In this document: positions 33,199 through 41,484 of the stretch, one piece after another
Layout: every line of letters starts with the position of its first letter
Numbering within the stretch: the first letter of the stretch is position 1
NCBI GenBank assembly: GCA_036499025.1
Contig: DASYEM010000064.1
Span: 1 to 48,756, forward strand
Direction of reading: 5' to 3'
DNA from: Parvibaculum sp036499025
GTDB lineage: Bacteria > Pseudomonadota > Alphaproteobacteria > Parvibaculales > Parvibaculaceae
DNA: 48,756 nt
Program-made: the position numbers and the translations under genes
Notes under the pieces: model-generated
The model's input: only the letters and a program-made list of their open reading frames with translations
The model's database searches: none
Told to the model about the DNA's origin: nothing

Positions 33199-34104
33199 TC
33201 ACCGCAAAAACAAAAGCAGCAACAATCCGCCGATCACCAGCCCGATCCCCACTAGCTCCAGCCGCTCCGTCTTCTCCTTGAACAGGAATTGCGAAGAGGC
33301 GAAGGTGAAGACGAGTTCGATCTGCCCGAGCGCGCGCACATAGGCCGCATTCTCCATCGTCATCGCCGTGAACCAGCCCATCGAGGCAAGCGAGCCCGCG
33401 ATGCCGACCAGCGAACTGATCCGCCACGCCCGCATCGTTCCGCCGAGCTGATCCGGTTCGCGGATCGCAAGCCAGATCGTCATTGCTATCGTCTGGATGA
33501 CCAGCACGACCAGCAGCGTATAGGCGGCAGGCATCATGAAGTCGTCGCGTCCGAGCGACAGCGACGCCGCGCGATAGGAAACCGCCGCTATGCCATAAGA
33601 AGTGCCGGAGCCGATGCCCATCAGCGTCGATTTTTCGCTGAACGAGCGCAGGAAGTTCATCGCCGTCAGCTTCGACTTCGCCATAGAGATCGCGACGACG
33701 CCGGCAAAGCTGACGAGAATGGCTGCGACCGCGCCGGTGCTCGGATGGTCGCCCAGTACGACGAAACCAAAAATCGCGGCCTGCACGGTTTCGGTTTTGG
33801 AATAGGTTGTCCCGACCGCGAAATTCCGATAGGCGAAAATCGCCACCAGCAGCACCGTGCCGAGGATCTGCGCGATCCCGCCCATGACGGCATAGAAAAG
33901 AAACGTGCCGTTGGGCGTCGGGATCGAAATGCCGCCAAGCGCCCAGAGCCCCCAGAGATAGGCGGCCGCAATCGGCAGCCCGAATGCAAAGCGCACATAG
34001 GTCGCCGCGATGGCGCTGAGGTCGCCGGTCAGCTGTTTCTGCCACGTCGACCGCAGGTTCTGTAAAAACGCCGCGGCGATGGTGATGGGAATCCAGAGAG
34101 GCAT
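33199..34104 (-). CDS. EamA/DMT family transporter
   Basis: A 301-residue integral membrane protein with about ten transmembrane segments in two EamA-like halves (about 1-140 and 155-300). The second half ends in the typical FLFKEKTERLELVGIGLVIG pattern (family form: loop-E-R-x-GxxLIxxG). Members export or take up small metabolites, amino acids or sugars. No substrate can be inferred. The gene is bracketed by two copies of the same palindromic repeat, at 33091-33172 and 34119-34202, which isolates it from its neighbours. No strong ribosome site precedes the ATG. Confidence 0.85.
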   Translation of the reverse strand: MPLWIPITIAAAFLQNLRSTWQKQLTGDLSAIAATYVRFAFGLPIAAAYLWGLWALGGISIPTPNGTFLFYAVMGGIAQILGTVLLVAIFAYRNFAVGTTYSKTETVQAAIFGFVVLGDHPSTGAVAAILVSFAGVVAISMAKSKLTAMNFLRSFSEKSTLMGIGSGTSYGIAAVSYRAASLSLGRDDFMMPAAYTLLVVLVIQTIAMTIWLAIREPDQLGGTMRAWRISSLVGIAGSLASMGWFTAMTMENAAYVRALGQIELVFTFASSQFLFKEKTERLELVGIGLVIGGLLLLLFLR

Positions 34105-34118
34105 GATTTGATTTCAAA

Positions 34119-34202
34119 TGTCATCCCGGCCTTGTGCCGGGATCCAGGGGCGGCGAGTGCTGAGTATGTGGTCCTGGACCCCGGGACAAGTCCGGGGTGA
34201 CA
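34119..34202. repeat. Palindromic intergenic repeat, family A copy 2
   Basis: An 84-bp element with nearly perfect 30-base inverted arms, starting TGTCATCCCGGCCTTGTGCC and ending in the reverse complement of TGTCACCCCGGACTTGTCCC. It lies between a serine hydrolase gene and the EamA transporter gene. The central non-paired part differs from copy 1. Such an element can fold as a long RNA hairpin in a transcript. Confidence 0.88.
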
Positions 34203-34229
34203 ATTTTAGTGGGGCGTTACCGGGAACCC

Positions 34230-35471
34230 TCAGTCCCCAATCGCCGCATATACAAGCTGCTGCAACTGCGGCCTGAGCGGATAGGTGCTGGAAGGATAAA
34301 GCTGCGTCATCAAAATCGCGATCATGTCTTCTTCGGGATCGATCCAGAAATAAGTCGATGCCGCGCCGCCCCATGAATAATTTCCGACCGAGCCGACTGT
34401 CTGCGCCTCCGCCGGATCGAGCAGTACCGAGAAGCCGAGGCCGAAGCCCGTGCCTTCCGCCGCCAGCTCGCTGAAGGCCGAGGAAGACATCTCCTTCATC
34501 GTCCGGTCGCCCGGCAGATGGTTCATGCGCATGAATTCGATGGTCTTGCGCGATACAAAGCGCTTGCCGTCGAACTCGCCGCCATTGAGCAGCATCTGGC
34601 AGAAGCGCCAATAGTCCATCATCGTCGAGACGAGCCCGCCGCCGCCCGACAGGAATATCGGCGCCTTGGCATAGCTACTGGTCTCGTCGCCCTTGTCCAT
34701 GACGCCGCTTTTGCCTGTCTGCGGATTCTTGAAATAATTGGTCGCGAAGCGTCCGAGCTTTTCCTTCGGCACGAAAAACCCCGTATCGACCATGCCCAGC
34801 GGCTTGAATATCCGCGACTCGAAGAATTCGTCGAGCGCCATGCCCGACAGGATTTCGACGAGACGCCCGCACACATCCGTTGCAACCGAATAGCTCCACT
34901 GCTCGCCCGGCGAAAAGAGGAGGGGAATGTCGGAAAGCCGCGACACCATCTCCTGCAGCGACAAACCCTGCGTCATCGCGCCCTCGATGCCGCGGGCGCG
35001 GTAGATCGCATCGACGGGATGCGCCTGCATGAAACCGTAAGTGAGACCGGACGTATGCGTCAGCAGATCGCGGATCGTCATGTCGCGCTCGCAGGGCTTC
35101 GTCTCGTATTTCTCTTGCGTCCCGCCTGCCCAGACCTTGAGCTTCTTGAATTCCGGGATATAGCGCGACACCGGATGGTTGAGCTGAAAACGCCCTTCCT
35201 CGAACAGCATCATGAGCGCGATGCTGGTGATCGGCTTCGTCATCGAATAGATACGAAAAATCGTGTCGTTCTGCATCGGCGTCTGTGCCTCGCGGTCGCG
35301 ATGCCCGATCGTCTCGAAATGTGCGATTTGTCCGCGCCGCGCGATCAGCGTCGAAACGCCTGAGAGTTTCCCCAGATCGAGATAGGAGCGCATGAAATTC
35401 GGAATCTCCGCGAGCCGCGATGAGATGAGACCCACATCTTCGGCACGGACGATTTTGGCAGCGACGTTCAT
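34230..35471 (-). CDS. Beta-lactamase-fold serine hydrolase (class C / EstB-like)
   Basis: A 413-residue beta-lactamase-family protein. The SxxK motif is SMTK with nucleophile S76 and general base K79. The second motif is YSV in WSYSVATDVCG, the form seen in EstB-type esterases, rather than the YxN of true beta-lactamases. The PITSIALMMLFEEGRF and LLTHTSGLTYGF segments are family-typical. No signal peptide is visible, which argues for a cytoplasmic esterase or amidase and against antibiotic resistance. GGGAGAG precedes the ATG. It is last in a leftward run: fucosidase, hydrolase, small protein, this gene. Confidence 0.85.
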   Translation of the reverse strand: MNVAAKIVRAEDVGLISSRLAEIPNFMRSYLDLGKLSGVSTLIARRGQIAHFETIGHRDREAQTPMQNDTIFRIYSMTKPITSIALMMLFEEGRFQLNHPVSRYIPEFKKLKVWAGGTQEKYETKPCERDMTIRDLLTHTSGLTYGFMQAHPVDAIYRARGIEGAMTQGLSLQEMVSRLSDIPLLFSPGEQWSYSVATDVCGRLVEILSGMALDEFFESRIFKPLGMVDTGFFVPKEKLGRFATNYFKNPQTGKSGVMDKGDETSSYAKAPIFLSGGGGLVSTMMDYWRFCQMLLNGGEFDGKRFVSRKTIEFMRMNHLPGDRTMKEMSSSAFSELAAEGTGFGLGFSVLLDPAEAQTVGSVGNYSWGGAASTYFWIDPEEDMIAILMTQLYPSSTYPLRPQLQQLVYAAIGD

Positions 35472-35490
35472 TATTCTCTCCCGTTATGTC

Positions 35491-35784
35491 TTACGACGGC
35501 TTGCGCTGCCCGAGTTCGCCCAGCAAATCCTCGGCCCGCCGCGCCTTGGCGATGACGATGCCCGGCCTCTCGGGTCCGAGTTCGATCGCCTCCCATCCGT
35601 CACCCGTCTTTCGCAACCGATAGCTTGGCCGCATATGCCCGCAGCGCACAAGGTAGGGGGCCAGCACTTCCTGTTTGTTCTTGCGGAACTCGATTTCGAA
35701 AACGGAGCCCTCCGCCGCGACTTTCAGCCTGCGGCGGTCGTGCTCGGTCACGAGGTCGGATGGAAACCGGACGATGCTGCCCAA
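35491..35784 (-). CDS. Hypothetical protein, 97 residues
   Basis: A small basic protein with no family I recognise. It begins with TTG at 35784, preceded by GGGGAG at good spacing. It has no signal peptide or membrane segment and contains alternating charged and hydrophobic residues (FEIEFRKNKQEV, YRLRKTGDGWEAIELG) that suggest a small beta-rich domain. It lies 19 bases before the EstB-like hydrolase and 54 bases after the other serine hydrolase on the same strand, so co-expression is likely. Nothing more can be said of its role. Confidence 0.55.
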   Translation of the reverse strand: MGSIVRFPSDLVTEHDRRRLKVAAEGSVFEIEFRKNKQEVLAPYLVRCGHMRPSYRLRKTGDGWEAIELGPERPGIVIAKARRAEDLLGELGQRKPS

Positions 35785-35838
35785 GGGGGACTCCCCGAAA
35801 TGTCGGGGCAGTCTAACGCCGGGTGACCCCGACTGTCA

Positions 35839-36885
35839 TCAACCCCTGAAACAGTCGGCGATGTCCTTCAGCCAGGCTTTCACATTGTTGCCTTGCTCAG
35901 CCGCCGTCTTGCCATGGCGCACGATCACCATGTCGATGTCGGGGCATATGACGGTGAATTGCCCCTCATAGCCATTGGCCGAAAACGATCCCGGCCCACC
36001 CGTGCCGATCCACCATTGTGCACCGTAAGGTCCGCTATCCGTCGGCTGCTGCCATGTCGGCGTCCGGGCGTAATCGACCCAGCCCTCGGGCAGAATGCGT
36101 TTTCCCTCCCACACGCCGTCGCGCAGATAGAGCAACCCAAAACGCGCAAAGTCGCGCGGCGTCGCATAACAGAAGGACGACCCGATGAACGTCCCTGCTT
36201 CGTCGAACTTCGGTTGTGCACTCCTCATGCCGATGATGTCGAGCAGCCGCGCGCGCATGAAGGCTTCATAGCTCTCGCCTGAAACGCCCGCCGCCTCTTT
36301 GACGATACGCGAGATGATGTTGGTCGTCCCGCTGGAATAGGACCAGAAGCCGTCCGGCTGATGTTCCAGCGGAAACGACGCGGCGAAATGTCCGACATCG
36401 TCCTTGCCCTTGCCGAACAACATTTCGATCACGTCGGACACGCCCGCTTCCACGTAATCCTCGCGGAAGGCCAGGCCACTCGACATGCGCAGCAATTGGT
36501 CGAGCGTGATCGCGGCCCGCTTGTCGCCCGCGCCCTTCCATTCCGGCACGTCGGCCCGCGCCTGAATGTCGAGTTTCCCCTCGCCGACGAGAATGCCGAC
36601 CAGCGCCTGCGTGATGCTTTTCGCCTTCGACCATGACGGGCAGGTGACTTCCGGCCCGAAGCCCGTCCAGTAGCGCTCATGGACGAGCTTTCCGCCTTGC
36701 ACGATCACCGCCGCATGCGTCTCGCCGAGATCGGCGGGCGCGGCCTTGGCGAAAGCATGATCGAGCAAGGCTTGTAACTTTACGCCGTCTGCGCTTTTCG
36801 GAATTTCGCCGACCGGCCATTCTTTCGTCGGCCAGGGCGTTCCCGCCGGTTGTCGGGGCAGGGGAGGAAGGACGAACTTGCTCAT
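35839..36885 (-). CDS. Beta-lactamase-fold serine hydrolase (6-aminohexanoate-dimer hydrolase-like)
   Basis: A 348-residue serine hydrolase. The segment CPSWSKAKSITQALVG places the SxxK motif at S86-K89, and FWSYSSGTTNIISRI supplies the tyrosine motif. The LDQLLRMSSGL and YATPRDFARFGLLYLRDGVW segments are typical of the family containing NylB-like hydrolases and various esterases. No signal peptide is seen. It overlaps the fucosidase stop by four bases (ATGA), so translation is coupled. In this context a de-acylating or de-esterifying role on the fucosidase substrate is possible but speculative. Confidence 0.83.
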   Translation of the reverse strand: MSKFVLPPLPRQPAGTPWPTKEWPVGEIPKSADGVKLQALLDHAFAKAAPADLGETHAAVIVQGGKLVHERYWTGFGPEVTCPSWSKAKSITQALVGILVGEGKLDIQARADVPEWKGAGDKRAAITLDQLLRMSSGLAFREDYVEAGVSDVIEMLFGKGKDDVGHFAASFPLEHQPDGFWSYSSGTTNIISRIVKEAAGVSGESYEAFMRARLLDIIGMRSAQPKFDEAGTFIGSSFCYATPRDFARFGLLYLRDGVWEGKRILPEGWVDYARTPTWQQPTDSGPYGAQWWIGTGGPGSFSANGYEGQFTVICPDIDMVIVRHGKTAAEQGNNVKAWLKDIADCFRG

Positions 36886-38336
36886 GCATCGACTTTCGAA
36901 ATGGAAAACGAAATTGCGGGCTCATCGCCGAGTGGCATCGGCAGCGCAATCACGACATCGCCGCCCGCCTTGCGCCACGTCACGGGCCCGTGCCCGAGTA
37001 GCGTCACGGTCGCACCCTCGCTCGCGGGCAGCTCGTTGAGCGTGATCTCCGCGCCCGCCACCTTGCCGATCACAATCGCATAAAGCACATCGCCCTTCTT
37101 CGTAAAGCGCACCGGCAGGTCGCCGCTGGCCTTGCCTTCGGCGCGCACCCACGGACGCGTCCCGTAAATCGCCTCGCCATTCTTCGCGAGCCATGCGCCG
37201 AAGCTCTGAAGCCGCGTCATTTGCTCGACGGGAATTTGCGCATCCTCGCCGCGCGGTCCGATATTGAGCAGAAGGTTTCCGTTCTTCGACACGGCATCGA
37301 CGAAATCGCGCACGATCTCGTCCACCGACAGATAATCGGCATCCGTGTCGCGCCGGTTGAAACCGAAGGAATGCGACATGCCGCGCGTCGCCTCCCATTT
37401 GCGTTTCTGCACATCGGGAAAGCTCGCATATTCCGGCGTGCGAAAATCATAATGCGGCGGCTCGGCCGGAATGATCCCCTTGTTCTTCGCCTTGGCCATC
37501 AACGGCTTCAGCTTGGCATCGAGCCGTTTGCTGAGAAACGGGAATCGCAGCAGCCAGGCCTGCCATGTCACCGGCATATTCCGGTCATTGATCACGCCGT
37601 CTTCCACCGTGTTGTAATAATAGGCGAAAGTCTCGGTCATCTTGTTGAGCGGCGTCGGCCAGGAAATATCGTTCCAGAGTACCGACGGTTTGTATTTGTC
37701 GATAAGCTCCCGCATCTGCGCCACGGCATATTTCGGATATTTTCCGCCCGGCACCGAGCCGATAAAATCGCCAAGCGTCCTCAGTGGACGCCGGTTGAAC
37801 GACCAGTCGATGCCACCCGAATAATAAAGTCCGTAGCGCATCCCCTCGGCGCGCACGGCCTCGCCGAGCTCGCCGACAATGTCGCGTTCGGAATGCCAGC
37901 CGGCCTTATTCGGGTGCTTCACGTCGCTCGGCCACAGGCTGTAGCCGTCATGATGCTTGGTCACCAGCACCACATATTTCGCGCCTGCCTGTTTGAAAAG
38001 CTTCGCCCAGGCCTTCGGGTCCCATTGTTCGAGCCCCTTGTTGAACGGCGCTCGGAAATCCTCGTAAGGCGCGCCCTTCCACTCTTTTGCATGATGCCTG
38101 GCGCTCTCGCTCTCGGGCACCTTGATCGCGTTGGCATACCATTCCGTATAAGGCGTCTCGGCGACGGCAATGTCGTAATGCTGCGCGAATGTTTCGCCGA
38201 TGCTGCCATGCGACGAGGCAAATCCCGGAATCGAGAAAAGCCCCCAATGAATGAAAATGCCGAACTTGGCGTCCTCATACCATTCCGGCACCTGGTGTTG
38301 ATTGAGCGAACCAAGCGTCGCCTCGAATTTTTTCAT
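36882..38336 (-). CDS. Alpha-L-fucosidase, GH29
   Basis: A 484-residue glycoside hydrolase family 29 enzyme that removes alpha-linked L-fucose with retention. FGIFIHWGLFSIPGFAS (25-41), YVVLVTKHHDGYSLWPS (121-137) and the nucleophile D223 in VLWNDISWP match the family. GNLLLNIGPRGEDAQIP-type residues follow, as usual in GH29. No signal peptide is visible, so it would act in the cytoplasm on imported fucosides. ATG at 38336 was chosen; the upstream extension is not conserved. It starts a leftward four-gene run with two serine hydrolases and is divergent from a GH5 gene. Confidence 0.9.
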   Translation of the reverse strand: MKKFEATLGSLNQHQVPEWYEDAKFGIFIHWGLFSIPGFASSHGSIGETFAQHYDIAVAETPYTEWYANAIKVPESESARHHAKEWKGAPYEDFRAPFNKGLEQWDPKAWAKLFKQAGAKYVVLVTKHHDGYSLWPSDVKHPNKAGWHSERDIVGELGEAVRAEGMRYGLYYSGGIDWSFNRRPLRTLGDFIGSVPGGKYPKYAVAQMRELIDKYKPSVLWNDISWPTPLNKMTETFAYYYNTVEDGVINDRNMPVTWQAWLLRFPFLSKRLDAKLKPLMAKAKNKGIIPAEPPHYDFRTPEYASFPDVQKRKWEATRGMSHSFGFNRRDTDADYLSVDEIVRDFVDAVSKNGNLLLNIGPRGEDAQIPVEQMTRLQSFGAWLAKNGEAIYGTRPWVRAEGKASGDLPVRFTKKGDVLYAIVIGKVAGAEITLNELPASEGATVTLLGHGPVTWRKAGGDVVIALPMPLGDEPAISFSISKVDA

Positions 38337-38485
38337 AGCGTATAGAACTCCCCCATTTGCCGCGATGGTGCCTCGCCGCGCCCTGAATCGCAAACATCCT
38401 TTCTTCCTTCCGCCCGTTCATCCTCCATTGCCCTTCCGCGCCATCGCGCTAAGCTTGATCCAACGAAAAAAGGCAGGAGGACGGC

Positions 38486-40453
38486 ATGGCGTTGCAGCGG
38501 TTGCAGATCGAGGGCGAATGGTTCACGGACGAGGGCGGTCACGCGCATATCCTGCGCGGCGTCAATCTGGGCGGCGACTGCAAGATGCCCTTCACGCCGA
38601 ACGGCCACACCAATCTGCCGACCGACTTCTCCGACCATCGCACCGTCTCCTTCATCGGTCGCCCGTTCCCGCTATCCGAAGCCACCGAACATTTCGGCCG
38701 CCTCAAGGCATGGGGCTTCAACTGCCTGCGTCTGCTGACGACATGGGAAGCCGTCGAGCATGAAGGCCCCGGCAAATATGATGAAGCCTATCTCGATTAT
38801 TTCGCCCAGCTTTGCCGCATGGCGGGCGACTACGGCATGTATGTCTTCGTCGATTTCCATCAGGACGTCTGGAGCCGCATGACCGGCGGCGACGGCGCGC
38901 CGGGCTGGACCTTCGAAGCGGTCGGCCTCGACTTCACGAAATTCCATGAAGCGGGCGCGGCCCACGTCATGCAGTACAAATACGACTTTGCGCGCGGGGG
39001 CCGTCAGGATGCTTACGGCACCATGACCTGGTCGCAGAATTACCGCTATCCCGCCAACGCCTTCATGTGGACGCTCTTCTTCGCCGGCAAGACCTTCTGC
39101 CCCGATTTCATGATCGAAGGCCGCAACGTGCAGGATTATCTGCAGGATCATTACATCGGCGCGATGGAAGCCATCGCTCATCGCATCAAGGATCTGCCCA
39201 ACGTCATCGGCTTCGACAGCCTCAACGAACCGGGCTCTGGCTATGTCGGCCAGTCGCTCGCGACCGGCGATGCCGGGAAAAACCTGTCAGGCCAGAAACA
39301 TCCTCGCCCCGGTCTCGACTGGACGGCAGTAGACGGCCTCGCCGTGGCGCGCGGCCTTTCGCGCGACATTCAGCTGCTGAAACTCGACTGGGACGTGAAG
39401 CGCGTCGTGCCGAGCGGTGTCGAGCGCGTCAATCCCAACGGCGTGTCGATCTGGCTTGAAGGAGCCAAATGTCCTTTCGAGCAAGCCGGCGCCTATCGCC
39501 TCAAGGACGGCAAGATCGAAATACTGGACGAAGATTTCTTCCGTAAGCGCAATGGCAAGCCGCTGACCATGGAAAGCGATTTCATGGGCCCCTTCTTCCA
39601 GCGGGTCGCCCGCGCCATGCGCGACATCGAGCCCGACTGGCTGCTCTTTGCCGAACTCGACCCCGGCGAAGGCTTCGCCCACGGCTTCCCGCAAGACACA
39701 CCGCGCGGCACCGTCAATGCAAGCCACTGGTACGACATCGTCACCTTGGGCACCAAGACCTTCGGCTTCCCGACATGGCTCAATCCCTATAACGGACGCA
39801 CGCTCGAAGGCGCCGACGCCATCGAGGAGCATTACACAAAGCAGCTCGGCTTCATCAAGGAACACTCGAAGGGATTGAATGACGGGCAGGGCGCGCCGAC
39901 ACTGATCGGCGAATTCGGCATTCCCTACGATCTCCACGACGCCGCCGCCTACAAGGCATGGGAAAAAGGCGACAGGAGCGACGGCCCCTGGGAAAAACAC
40001 GTCGTCGCGCTCGACCTCACCTATAACGCGCTCGACAAGCTGCTGATCTCCTCGACCCAATGGAACTACACGGCCTCCAACCGCAACGATCAGGCGGTCG
40101 GCGACGGCTGGAATCAGGAAGACCTCTCGATCTACAGCGTCGATCAGCGCGCGAACCGCAACGATATCAACAGCGGTGGCCGCGCGCTGGAAGGCTTCGT
40201 CCGCCCCTATCCGCGCAGCACCGCAGGTCGCCCGCTAAAAGTAAAATTCAAACGCGAAACCGGCCACTTCCGCTTTGTCTATGAAGCGCTGGGCGACGGC
40301 GAAACCGAAATCTTCGTTCCCGCCCTGCAATATCCCAACGGCTTCACCGTCGAAGTCGAAGGCGGTAAAGCCACCCGCGACGACAAAAACCAGTCGCTCC
40401 GCGTCAAAGCCGACCTGCCGGGCAAGGTGGGTGTCGAGATAACAAGGCTGTGA
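38486..40453 (+). CDS. GH5 glycoside hydrolase, endoglycoceramidase/glucosylceramidase type
   Basis: A 655-residue glycoside hydrolase. The N-terminal HILRGVNLGGDCKMPFTPNG (21-40), FNCLRLLTTWEAVE (78-91) and FVDFHQDVWSR (121-131) match the GH5 group containing endoglycoceramidases and fungal glucosylceramidases (GH5_12). The acid/base is E248 in FDSLNEPGSG and the nucleophile E476 in LIGEFGIPYD. A C-terminal beta-sandwich (about 570-655) completes the architecture. No signal peptide is present, as in intracellular EGCrP enzymes. A role in turning over glycosphingolipids is inferred. AGGAGG precedes the ATG. It is divergent from the fucosidase. Confidence 0.85.
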   Translation: MALQRLQIEGEWFTDEGGHAHILRGVNLGGDCKMPFTPNGHTNLPTDFSDHRTVSFIGRPFPLSEATEHFGRLKAWGFNCLRLLTTWEAVEHEGPGKYDEAYLDYFAQLCRMAGDYGMYVFVDFHQDVWSRMTGGDGAPGWTFEAVGLDFTKFHEAGAAHVMQYKYDFARGGRQDAYGTMTWSQNYRYPANAFMWTLFFAGKTFCPDFMIEGRNVQDYLQDHYIGAMEAIAHRIKDLPNVIGFDSLNEPGSGYVGQSLATGDAGKNLSGQKHPRPGLDWTAVDGLAVARGLSRDIQLLKLDWDVKRVVPSGVERVNPNGVSIWLEGAKCPFEQAGAYRLKDGKIEILDEDFFRKRNGKPLTMESDFMGPFFQRVARAMRDIEPDWLLFAELDPGEGFAHGFPQDTPRGTVNASHWYDIVTLGTKTFGFPTWLNPYNGRTLEGADAIEEHYTKQLGFIKEHSKGLNDGQGAPTLIGEFGIPYDLHDAAAYKAWEKGDRSDGPWEKHVVALDLTYNALDKLLISSTQWNYTASNRNDQAVGDGWNQEDLSIYSVDQRANRNDINSGGRALEGFVRPYPRSTAGRPLKVKFKRETGHFRFVYEALGDGETEIFVPALQYPNGFTVEVEGGKATRDDKNQSLRVKADLPGKVGVEITRL

Positions 40454-40480
40454 CGTAGTAGGCTGACTTCAAAATTCCGC

Positions 40481-40509
40481 TGTCATTCCGGCCTTGTGCC
40501 GGGATCCAT
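40481..40509. repeat. Family A repeat, single half
   Basis: This 29-base block (starting TGTCATTCCGGCCTTGTGCC and continuing to ATCCAT) matches the left arm of the elements at 33091 and 34119, but the matching right arm is absent. A family B element follows 13 bases later, forming a composite. Confidence 0.75.
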
Positions 40510-40522
40510 CTTTCTTTTCTTC

Positions 40523-40597
40523 GTCATTGCGCGCGTAGCGAAGCAATCCACCTTGCCGCAAAGAGTGGATTGCCACGGCCTTCGGTCTCGCAATGAC
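40523..40597. repeat. Palindromic intergenic repeat, family B copy 1
   Basis: A 75-bp element beginning GTCATTGCGCGCGTAGCGAA, with GCAATCCA inside, and ending TCTCGCAATGAC, so the outer GTCATTGCG/GCAATGAC and the inner GCAATCCA/TGGATTGC pairs are inverted. It lies between the GH5 and IclR genes, directly after a family A half. A related element is at 45092-45172. Confidence 0.82.
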
Positions 40598-40620
40598 GAA
40601 TAAAATTCTCTGAGCCATCC

Positions 40621-41385
40621 TCACCCCAGCCCCACCGCAATGGCCTTCGCCGCGTCCTGCATCGACGTCAGATACCGTCGCGCCGCTTCGTCCTCCGTCA
40701 TCGCCGAGCCGAAATAGCGCATCGTGATCGCCACGACGACTTGCTTGCCCTCCATCACCGGCACGGCCAGTCCCGTCAGCGGCTCGCCGCGAAGATGCGC
40801 CGTCGTCGCATAGCCGCGCTTGCGAATGCCGGCGACCAATTGCTCCACCGCGCGCCCGTCTCTCGCCAGCGCATTGCTCCGCGCCTTCGATGCCCGCAGC
40901 ATACGGAGGATCGCCTCGCGTTCCACGTCGGGGCAAAAAGCGAGATAGGCGCGGCCAAGCGCCGAGACAAGCATCGGCAGGCGCTGGCCCAGATAATCCT
41001 GATCGGCGGTGAAGGGGCTTTCGGCTCTGGTGCTGAGCCGCACGATCATGGCATCGCCGTCGAGCGTAGCGACGCCCACCGGCCATTTATGCTGCGCGGT
41101 CAGCGCATAGATGAAGGGTCGCGCCGCTTCCACCGCCTTGTCGGCATGGCGAAATCCGCCCGAGAGCCGCAACACCCGCTCGCCGAGGCTGTACCCCGCC
41201 CGCCGCGAGACGCGCCGCACATAGCCGCCCGCGATCAGCGTATCGAGCAGCCGCACCAGCGTCGGCTTCGGCAATTGCGTCGTCTCATGCAACAGGCCGA
41301 GTGGCATTTGCGCCTGCTGATTGAGTGCTTCCAGCACCTGAAGCGCCCTCAGAATCGGCTGTATTTCGGCGGCTTTCTCGCTCAT
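40621..41385 (-). CDS. IclR family transcriptional regulator
   Basis: A 254-residue IclR regulator. The N-terminal winged helix (about 8-68) includes ILRALQVLEALNQQ, GLLHETTQLPKPTLVRLLD and GYVRRVSRRAGYSLG. The C-terminal GAF-like effector domain (about 80-250) has VGVATLDGDAMIVRL and LPMLVSALGRAYLA. It is divergent from the third TauD-type dioxygenase gene, and a TTCCG-N5-CGGAA palindrome lies 12 bases before its start. It probably controls that operon in response to its substrate. Only intergenic repeats follow it on the left. Confidence 0.9.
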   Translation of the reverse strand: MSEKAAEIQPILRALQVLEALNQQAQMPLGLLHETTQLPKPTLVRLLDTLIAGGYVRRVSRRAGYSLGERVLRLSGGFRHADKAVEAARPFIYALTAQHKWPVGVATLDGDAMIVRLSTRAESPFTADQDYLGQRLPMLVSALGRAYLAFCPDVEREAILRMLRASKARSNALARDGRAVEQLVAGIRKRGYATTAHLRGEPLTGLAVPVMEGKQVVVAITMRYFGSAMTEDEAARRYLTSMQDAAKAIAVGLG

Positions 41386-41397
41386 GTCTCATTCTAG

Positions 41398-41412
41398 TTC
41401 CGCAATACGGAA
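41398..41412. promoter_or_regulatory. IclR-type operator TTCCG-N5-CGGAA
   Basis: TTCCGCAATACGGAA is a 15-bp dyad with perfect five-base arms, in the 99-bp gap between the divergent IclR and TauD-type genes. This half-site pattern is well known for IclR-family regulators. It is placed to control both genes. Confidence 0.75.
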
Positions 41413-41484
41413 TTTGTAAACTTAGGCCGAGGCGTCGCGCGTCACCTGTGCTTATCCTTGTCCCAACATGAGGAGGAGGAACCC

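Noticed and set aside
33091..34202. Composite transposon or insertion sequence formed by the two palindromic repeats
   Set aside because: No transposase gene lies between them, each element is itself palindromic, and no target-site duplication is visible, so they look like dispersed intergenic repeats.
34230..36885. Antibiotic-resistance beta-lactamases
   Set aside because: Both proteins lack signal peptides, and their second motifs (YSV, YSSG) fit esterase or NylB-like hydrolases rather than YxN beta-lactamases.
37221..38345. A 374-codon open frame on the plus strand
   Set aside because: It is antisense to the GH29 fucosidase, which has its nucleophile and family motifs.
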